Below are positions 8,212 to 11,236 of a DNA stretch of 11,236 nt, in pieces (the stretch's first letter is position 1; every line of letters starts with the position of its first letter). The notes under the pieces were generated by a model. The model did not search any database. It was not told where the DNA came from and saw nothing but the letters and a program-made list of their open reading frames with translations. Source of the DNA: Clostridiaceae bacterium. GTDB taxonomy: Bacteria; Bacillota; Clostridia; Oscillospirales; Acutalibacteraceae. Position numbers and translations under genes: made by a program. The stretch is from positions 1-11,236 of the forward strand of contig CAJGCL010000062.1 in NCBI GenBank assembly GCA_904501675.1, in the 5' to 3' direction.

Positions 8212-8540
8212 ATTATCTTTGAAATCTCGGCTGCAAGCTGATATGCGTTTTTCTCTGTGGTAAGAATTACAACGCCTTGTTGCTCGGCTCTTTGTTTTGC
8301 GTCATAATCAAGGGCGGCGTTTTCTGTGAGAACAATGCAGGAAATATCTGCAAGCACTGCAACACCGATTGAATTTACATTTCCCATAACTGTAAGCCAG
8401 ATATTGCCCGGCTCCGCTCTTGACATTACCCAACTGAGAAGGTCTCCGCAGTAGCAACCGTCTATTTCTTTTGTTTGTGCTTCTTCTTCGTTGCAAAGAT
8501 ATGTAAGATTTAGTTCTTTTTGAAGTTCATAGACTGTCAT
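8208..8540 (-). CDS. DRTGG-like domain protein 2 (hydrogenase-cluster accessory)
   Basis: This is a 110-residue soluble protein with no signal peptide or membrane segment. It has the alternating beta/alpha pattern of DRTGG-domain proteins. An N-terminal helix (VYELQKELNL) is followed by CGDLLSWVM, IWLTVMGNVNSIGVAVLA, the buried strand CIVLTE, then GVVILTT and a last helix. It aligns with the first gene of the operon, whose matching segments are GSDMMSDVLAYV, LLSGLVNP, CIVFVRG and IVLLGTN, so the two are paralogues. The family is known as a small putative ligand-binding or regulatory domain, also found in some phosphotransacetylases. The literal DRTGG sequence is absent, as is common. It starts 4 nt after the hydrogenase-like gene, with AGAGGA inside that gene's 3' end, and overlaps the PHP gene by 4 nt. 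Its exact role is unknown. Confidence 0.8.
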   Translation of the reverse strand: MTVYELQKELNLTYLCNEEEAQTKEIDGCYCGDLLSWVMSRAEPGNIWLTVMGNVNSIGVAVLADISCIVLTENAALDYDAKQRAEQQGVVILTTEKNAYQLAAEISKII

Positions 8541-8544
8541 ATAA

Positions 8545-9867
8545 TCAATCCTCTTTTATGTCTCTGAATGGTGCAGGAATAAATGTGCTGAGCACATCAG
8601 CATCTTCAATATCCTGAAGCTCTTCTCTTGCTCTGAAAACGCAATCCTGCTCAGTAGCAAAGCCTTTTACAACATCTTCTGCAAGGGCTTTGCAGCTTGG
8701 AGCACCGCAAGTGCCGCAATCAAGGCCTGGGAATATTTTAAGAAGCTCTTTCATTTTGCTCATTTTTTCCATTGCTTCTGAAAGATTATCGGCAAGCTTC
8801 ATAACATCATCGCAAGGTTCAATTGGTGTTTTGCAGAAAAGATGGTCGGGAACTGTTTTTGCCGGAAGTCTGTTACAGGCAATCGGACTGTATTTTCTCA
8901 ATTTTATTAATCGTGTTTTTGCAATGAAGGGGTTTTCTGCAGTAAGGCTACCGCCTACGCAACCACCCTGACAAGCATTTAATTCAATAAAGTCAATTGT
9001 GTCAAGATTTCCGCGCTCAACCTCTTCAAGAATCTTCATACAGTTTTCGATTCCGTCTGCAGCAAGGGCGTTATCGTTAAGTGTGCCTGAAGCTTCGCCA
9101 CCGCTTGTTGCCCAGCTTATGCCGATAACTCCTGATTCGTGCATTGCTATAAGCTCGTCTGTTGCTTCCGTGTGCTCCATAGCTTTGAGCAAAACAGGGT
9201 AAATATCTTTAATTGAAACAGCACAATCAATATTTGATTTTTCAACGCCTATTGGTTGCTTGAATGAAGTTATTTTAGCAGGGCAGGGGGTAATAAAGAA
9301 AATACCGATTTCTTCAGGCTTTAAGCCTGTTTTCTGCACAGCCTTTTCCCGAGCAAGTCTGCCTGCCTCCTCTACAGGGGCATTAATAAGAAGCATATTT
9401 TCAATAAGCTCAGGGAAGCAGACTTTTATAAGACGTACAATTGCAGGGCAAGCAGAAGAAATAACAGGCTTTATGGGGTTTTGTGTTTCCATAAAAATCC
9501 TTGTTGCCTCTGAAATTAATTCTGCCGCCTTGGAAACCTCAAATACAGCATCAAAGCCCAGTTTTGGTAAGGCGTTGAGAATAATATTAACATCGTCAAG
9601 GTTGTTAAATTGGCCGTATAACGCAGGAGCGGGGAGCGCTACTGTGTATTTATAATCTTTGATTCTGTCAAGAGAATCGCTTGATGCAATTTTTGCATGG
9701 TGAGGACAAACACGTATACATTCGCCACAGTCAATGCAACGCTCTTTAACAATAATTGCTTTGCCTGCGCGTACACGAATTGCTTGAGTAGGACAACGTT
9801 TTATGCAATTGGTACAGCCACGACATTTGTCTTTGTCGAGACGAACTGAATGGAAGTATGTATCCAT
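8545..9867 (-). CDS. [FeFe]-hydrogenase-like iron-sulfur protein, putative sensory type
   Basis: This 440-residue cytosolic protein has a bacterial 2[4Fe-4S] ferredoxin domain (C15-x2-C18-x2-C21-x3-C25 and C44-x2-C47-x2-C50-x3-C54). A [FeFe]-hydrogenase large-subunit C-terminal domain spans about residues 75-340. A C-terminal Fe-S domain carries C384-x2-C387-x4-C392 and C409. The H-cluster signatures are present in altered form: SSACPAI (C140), TPCPAK (C195) and ELNACQGGCVGG (C299, C303). All four cluster-ligand cysteines are thus kept, but the Cys before C140, the proton relay in catalytic enzymes, is Ala139. That pattern, and the neighbours, match the HydS-like group C/D hydrogenases thought to sense H2. 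Many group C members end in a PAS domain; this one stops after the Fe-S domain. AGGAG precedes the ATG. A low-activity sensor is likely, though a purely electron-transfer role is possible. Confidence 0.88.
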   Translation of the reverse strand: MDTYFHSVRLDKDKCRGCTNCIKRCPTQAIRVRAGKAIIVKERCIDCGECIRVCPHHAKIASSDSLDRIKDYKYTVALPAPALYGQFNNLDDVNIILNALPKLGFDAVFEVSKAAELISEATRIFMETQNPIKPVISSACPAIVRLIKVCFPELIENMLLINAPVEEAGRLAREKAVQKTGLKPEEIGIFFITPCPAKITSFKQPIGVEKSNIDCAVSIKDIYPVLLKAMEHTEATDELIAMHESGVIGISWATSGGEASGTLNDNALAADGIENCMKILEEVERGNLDTIDFIELNACQGGCVGGSLTAENPFIAKTRLIKLRKYSPIACNRLPAKTVPDHLFCKTPIEPCDDVMKLADNLSEAMEKMSKMKELLKIFPGLDCGTCGAPSCKALAEDVVKGFATEQDCVFRAREELQDIEDADVLSTFIPAPFRDIKED

Positions 9868-9916
9868 AAAAACTCCTTTCCGTGCATGAATTTATGTGCT
9901 GAAAATTACGCTTCTA

Positions 9917-10339
9917 TTATTCGGGAAAAACCTTTAATTTTATGGTAGTACCTTTACCTACCTCTGATTCAATAATCATTTCGTCGGTGTACTTTTTTAT
10001 ATTAGGCAAACCCATACCTGCGCCAAAACCTAACTGGCGCACATTTTCAGGTGCAGTTGAGTATCCTTCCTGCATCGCAAGAGAAATATCAGGAATACCC
10101 GGACCTTGGTCTGCAAGAATAATTGAAATGCAATCAGGTGTGATTTCTGCATCTATTACACCACCACCGCCGTGAATAACCATGTTGATTTCGCCTTCAT
10201 AAACGGCAATTGCAACTTTTCTTGTAAGGGCGGCACTGAAACCAATTTCCTTTAAAGCTTTTTTGATTTTACCGGAGGCTTCACCTGCACAGGTGAAATC
10301 AGTTCCGCTAACATCATAATGTAATCTAAGGGGTTCCAT
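9917..10339 (-). CDS. RsbW/SpoIIAB-like GHKL ATPase (serine kinase or anti-sigma type)
   Basis: This 140-residue protein consists of a single histidine-kinase-like ATPase fold. The N box is EGEINMVIHG (E48/E50, N52, H56), the G1 box is DQGPGI (D77, G79, G81), the G2 box is GFGAGMGLP (104-112) and a final GKGTT (128-132) follows. There is no dimerisation/phosphoacceptor His domain and no transmembrane segment, so it is not a classical sensor kinase. The size and motifs resemble the anti-sigma factor/serine kinase family of RsbW and SpoIIAB. ATP-binding residues look intact. Its ATG overlaps the preceding stop as TAATG, implying coupled translation, and the hydrogenase-like gene follows after 49 nt. 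By context it is the likely transmitter for that protein, phosphorylating or sequestering a target not encoded here (inference). Confidence 0.88.
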   Translation of the reverse strand: MEPLRLHYDVSGTDFTCAGEASGKIKKALKEIGFSAALTRKVAIAVYEGEINMVIHGGGGVIDAEITPDCISIILADQGPGIPDISLAMQEGYSTAPENVRQLGFGAGMGLPNIKKYTDEMIIESEVGKGTTIKLKVFPE

Positions 10340-10689
10340 TATATTCCGCTGCCTCCTTTAAGGCCGTTTTTATAAAGAAGACCGCAAGCAGTAAACATTT
10401 CAAGGTTTGTACCTAAAAGAACAATATCTCTTTCAACTGCAAGGTCAATCATATCCATATCAGGATGTTTTCCGCGTACGAAAACAATACATTTCATATC
10501 CATCATTTCAGCAGTTCTTACAACCTGAGGGTTAACGAGACCTGAAAGAAGAACTGCCTGTTCTTTAACGTATGCAAGAACATCACTCATCATATCACTA
10601 CCGCAAGCTGTGAATACTTCGTTTTCGAGAAATTCTTCACCACAGATAAGCTCTGCATCAAGAATTGATTTAATTTCACTTATTTTCAT
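10339..10689 (-). CDS. DRTGG-like domain protein 1 (first gene of the sensor operon)
   Basis: This 116-residue soluble protein is predicted to have a DRTGG-like fold and is a diverged paralogue of the fourth gene in the same operon. Recognisable segments are ISEIKSILDAELICG, GSDMMSDVLAYV, AVLLSGLVNPQVVRTAEMM, the hydrophobic strand CIVFVRGK, and IVLLGTN followed by a helix. The C-terminus is glycine-rich (GLKGGSGI). The start at 10687-10689 has a good GGGAGGA ribosome site (about 10696-10702). It is the promoter-proximal gene, divergent from the NuoE-like gene across 348 bp, and its stop overlaps the next ATG as TAATG. The family is regularly found beside [FeFe]-hydrogenase regulatory genes, but its biochemical function is not established. 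Confidence 0.8.
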   Translation of the reverse strand: MKISEIKSILDAELICGEEFLENEVFTACGSDMMSDVLAYVKEQAVLLSGLVNPQVVRTAEMMDMKCIVFVRGKHPDMDMIDLAVERDIVLLGTNLEMFTACGLLYKNGLKGGSGI

Positions 10690-10710
10690 AAAGATTCCTC
10701 CCAGTAAGAG

Positions 10711-10739
10711 TCTATATACAAATTAATTGTATCACACAA
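10711..10739 (-). promoter_or_regulatory. Candidate promoter of the sensor operon
   Basis: On the - strand TTGTGT (10734-10739) and TATAGA (10711-10716) are separated by 17 nt. Each matches about four of six consensus bases. Transcription would start near 10704, leaving a very short leader that still contains the ribosome site. Confidence 0.45.
10716..10732. promoter_or_regulatory. Inverted repeat in the promoter spacer, possible operator
   Basis: ATACAA-ATTAA-TTGTAT is a perfect 6-5-6 dyad. It lies almost exactly between the -35 and -10 hexamers of the leftward promoter candidate, a position where a bound regulator would block or reshape RNA polymerase binding. The cognate regulator is not known. 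Confidence 0.4.
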
Positions 10740-10793
10740 GGGGCTAAAATGCTATAAAAACTTTAATTTACATAGTGATGCATTTGATGTTTA

Positions 10794-10799
10794 ATTATA
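10794..10799 (-). promoter_or_regulatory. Alternative -10 element for the sensor operon
   Basis: A perfect TATAAT occurs on the - strand about 105 bp upstream of the first operon ATG. No convincing -35 is seen at 16-18 bp spacing, so it is only a secondary promoter candidate. Confidence 0.25.
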
Positions 10800-10865
10800 A
10801 AAGGACATAGAAAAAATACCTTGTGTTTTGTGCAATATGGAAAAATGTTAAAAAAATATCAAAAA

Positions 10866-10879
10866 CGACTAAAAAGTCG
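10866..10879. repeat. Small hairpin upstream of the nuoE promoter
   Basis: CGACT-AAAA-AGTCG is a perfect 5-bp stem with a 4-nt loop, flanked by an A-run on the left and AATTTT on the right. It ends 10 bp before the -35. It could be an operator or a weak terminator that insulates the promoter. Confidence 0.4.
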
Positions 10880-10889
10880 AATTTTGCTA

Positions 10890-10919
10890 TAGACAACAGG
10901 AATGGAACTGTGCTATAAT
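10890..10919 (+). promoter_or_regulatory. Strong sigma-A type promoter of the NuoE-like gene
   Basis: TAGACA (10890-10895, five of six bases) and a perfect TATAAT (10914-10919) are separated by 18 nt. The -10 is preceded by TGC, giving an extended -10 (TGnTATAAT). Transcription should start near 10926, leaving a leader of about 110 nt. Confidence 0.75.
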
Positions 10920-10925
10920 CTTTGA

Positions 10926-10962
10926 TATATGTGTCATATTATTATGTAATATTATACATATA
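10926..10962 (+). promoter_or_regulatory. Interrupted palindrome at the predicted nuoE transcription start
   Basis: Outer arms TATATGT (10926-10932) and ACATATA (10956-10962) and inner arms ATATTA (10936-10941) and TAATAT (10947-10952) are symmetric around TTATG. Unpaired 3-nt segments (GTC and TAT) separate outer and inner arms. It begins about where transcription should start, so it may act as an operator or as a 5' leader hairpin. Confidence 0.5.
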
Positions 10963-10976
10963 CGCAGTAATGCGTA
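10961..10976 (+). promoter_or_regulatory. Leader hairpin with GUAA tetraloop
   Basis: TACGCA-GTAA-TGCGTA is a perfect 6-bp stem. The loop GUAA fits the stable GNRA tetraloop class. It shares its first two bases with the end of the preceding palindrome, so the two stems compete at their junction. Confidence 0.5.
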
Positions 10977-10990
10977 AAATTAGTAAATGT

Positions 10991-11009
10991 TTTTGCAGAA
11001 AATGCAAAA
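10991..11009 (+). promoter_or_regulatory. Third leader hairpin before the nuoE ribosome site
   Basis: TTTTGCA (10991-10997) pairs perfectly with TGCAAAA (11003-11009) around a GAAAA loop. It ends 15 nt before the GGAGGA ribosome site (11025-11030), which stays outside the stem. Confidence 0.45.
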
Positions 11010-11037
11010 TAACATATTTTGAATGGAGGAAATCTGA

Positions 11038-11236
11038 ATGGTCAAGAAAATCAGCACAATACCTTTTAAGGGTACTCCAGAGCAGAAGGCTAAACTTGAT
11101 GCAGTTATCGCAGAATGCAATGGCGATAAGAGTCAGCTTATGCACGTTATGCAGGAGGCCCAGGGTATTTATGGCTATCTCCCACGAGAAGTGCAGGTTA
11201 TGATTGCGGAGGGTATGGATGTACCGCTTGAAAAGG
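11038..11236 (+). CDS. NuoE/HndA-like [2Fe-2S] hydrogenase subunit (3' partial)
   Basis: The frame begins at ATG 11038, 7 nt after GGAGGA (11025-11030), and stays open to the window end (66 codons). The protein has an N-terminal lead MVKKISTIPFKGTPEQ, a Lys-rich helix, then SQLMHVMQEAQGIYGYLP and a helix before DVPLEK. The LMHVMQEAQ-x-x-YGYLP pattern is typical of the N-terminal helical part of the thioredoxin-like 24-kDa (NuoE) family. The [2Fe-2S] cysteines would lie beyond the edge. In Clostridia this gene is often the first of an operon for NADH- or NADP-linked, electron-bifurcating [FeFe]-hydrogenase (NuoE, NuoF and catalytic subunits). That operon is expected just outside the window. 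It has its own strong promoter and is divergent from the sensor operon. Confidence 0.88.
   Translation, partial: MVKKISTIPFKGTPEQKAKLDAVIAECNGDKSQLMHVMQEAQGIYGYLPREVQVMIAEGMDVPLEK

Larger units (their letters stand above)
10690..11037. other. Divergent intergenic control region, no gene
   Basis: This AT-rich 348-bp stretch lies between the sensor operon (leftward) and the NuoE-like gene (rightward). It holds promoter candidates in both directions, a dyad between the -35 and -10 of the leftward promoter, a small hairpin upstream of the rightward promoter, and three inverted repeats in the rightward leader. An 8-bp inverted pair, ACACAAGG (10734-10741) and CCTTGTGT (10819-10826), may be two copies of one operator. 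Short frames here and overlapping nuoE lack ribosome sites and look like chance. Confidence 0.75.

Noticed and set aside
9260..9655. 131-codon open frame on the + strand opposite the hydrogenase-like gene
   Set aside because: The opposite strand has strong conserved motifs; this frame has low-complexity Ser/Ile-rich content and no start signal.
10800..10870. Possible small RNA gene or riboswitch in the AT-rich centre of the intergenic region
   Set aside because: Apart from one 5-bp hairpin I see no conserved aptamer-like core or a promoter/terminator pair for a separate transcript.
10922..11203. 93-codon + strand frame overlapping the nuoE start
   Set aside because: It has no ribosome site, its first half lies in the AT-rich leader, and the NuoE-like frame with GGAGGA and family motifs occupies the same DNA.
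1..11236. Insertion sequence, prophage or integration traces
   Set aside because: I saw no transposase, integrase, tRNA gene or terminal inverted repeats in the window.

Overview
The window looks like chromosomal DNA of an anaerobic, low-to-moderate-GC Clostridia bacterium, most likely of the Ruminococcaceae/Oscillospiraceae type. The grounds are strong AGGAGG-type ribosome sites, a TTG start, Gram-positive style signal peptides, large cohesin-like/FN3 surface proteins, and a clostridial [FeFe]-hydrogenase signalling cluster. This placement is an inference from gene content; there is no rRNA or other marker in the window.

Left part (1-7458, + strand): three tandem paralogues encoding secreted modular proteins. 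The first is cut by the window edge and only its last FN3 strands remain (1-98). The second (145-3636, 1163 aa) and third (3721-7458, 1245 aa) share one architecture: a signal peptide, one N-terminal cohesin-like beta-sandwich module, then an unbroken row of 11 or 12 fibronectin type III-like modules of about 86-95 residues. Neither has a visible catalytic domain, dockerin, SLH repeat, LPXTG signal or C-terminal membrane segment. A terminator-like hairpin lies between the second and third genes. A strong 19-bp bidirectional hairpin ends the array and also serves the operon that converges on it.

Right part (7498-10689, - strand): a compact five-gene operon read right to left. It encodes DRTGG-like protein 1, an RsbW/SpoIIAB-like GHKL ATPase, a [FeFe]-hydrogenase-like iron-sulfur protein, DRTGG-like protein 2 and a PHP-domain metal phosphoesterase. 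The genes overlap or nearly touch (TAATG, 49 nt, 4 nt, ATGA), so they are probably co-translated. The hydrogenase-like protein keeps all four cysteines expected to hold the H-cluster but has Ala where catalytic enzymes have the proton-relay Cys. That is the pattern of the putative sensory (HydS-type) hydrogenases. With the kinase-like ATPase and a phosphoesterase beside it, the operon reads as a candidate H2/redox-sensing signal cassette.

Far right (10690-11236): a 348-bp divergent intergenic region, then the start of a NuoE/HndA-like [2Fe-2S] subunit gene on the + strand, probably the first gene of an NAD(P)-linked, perhaps electron-bifurcating, hydrogenase operon. The intergenic region has a near-consensus extended -10 promoter towards nuoE, followed by three consecutive inverted repeats in the predicted leader. 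A weaker promoter faces the sensor operon and has a perfect dyad inside its spacer. The layout suggests that the sensor cassette and the hydrogenase operon are controlled from this shared region.
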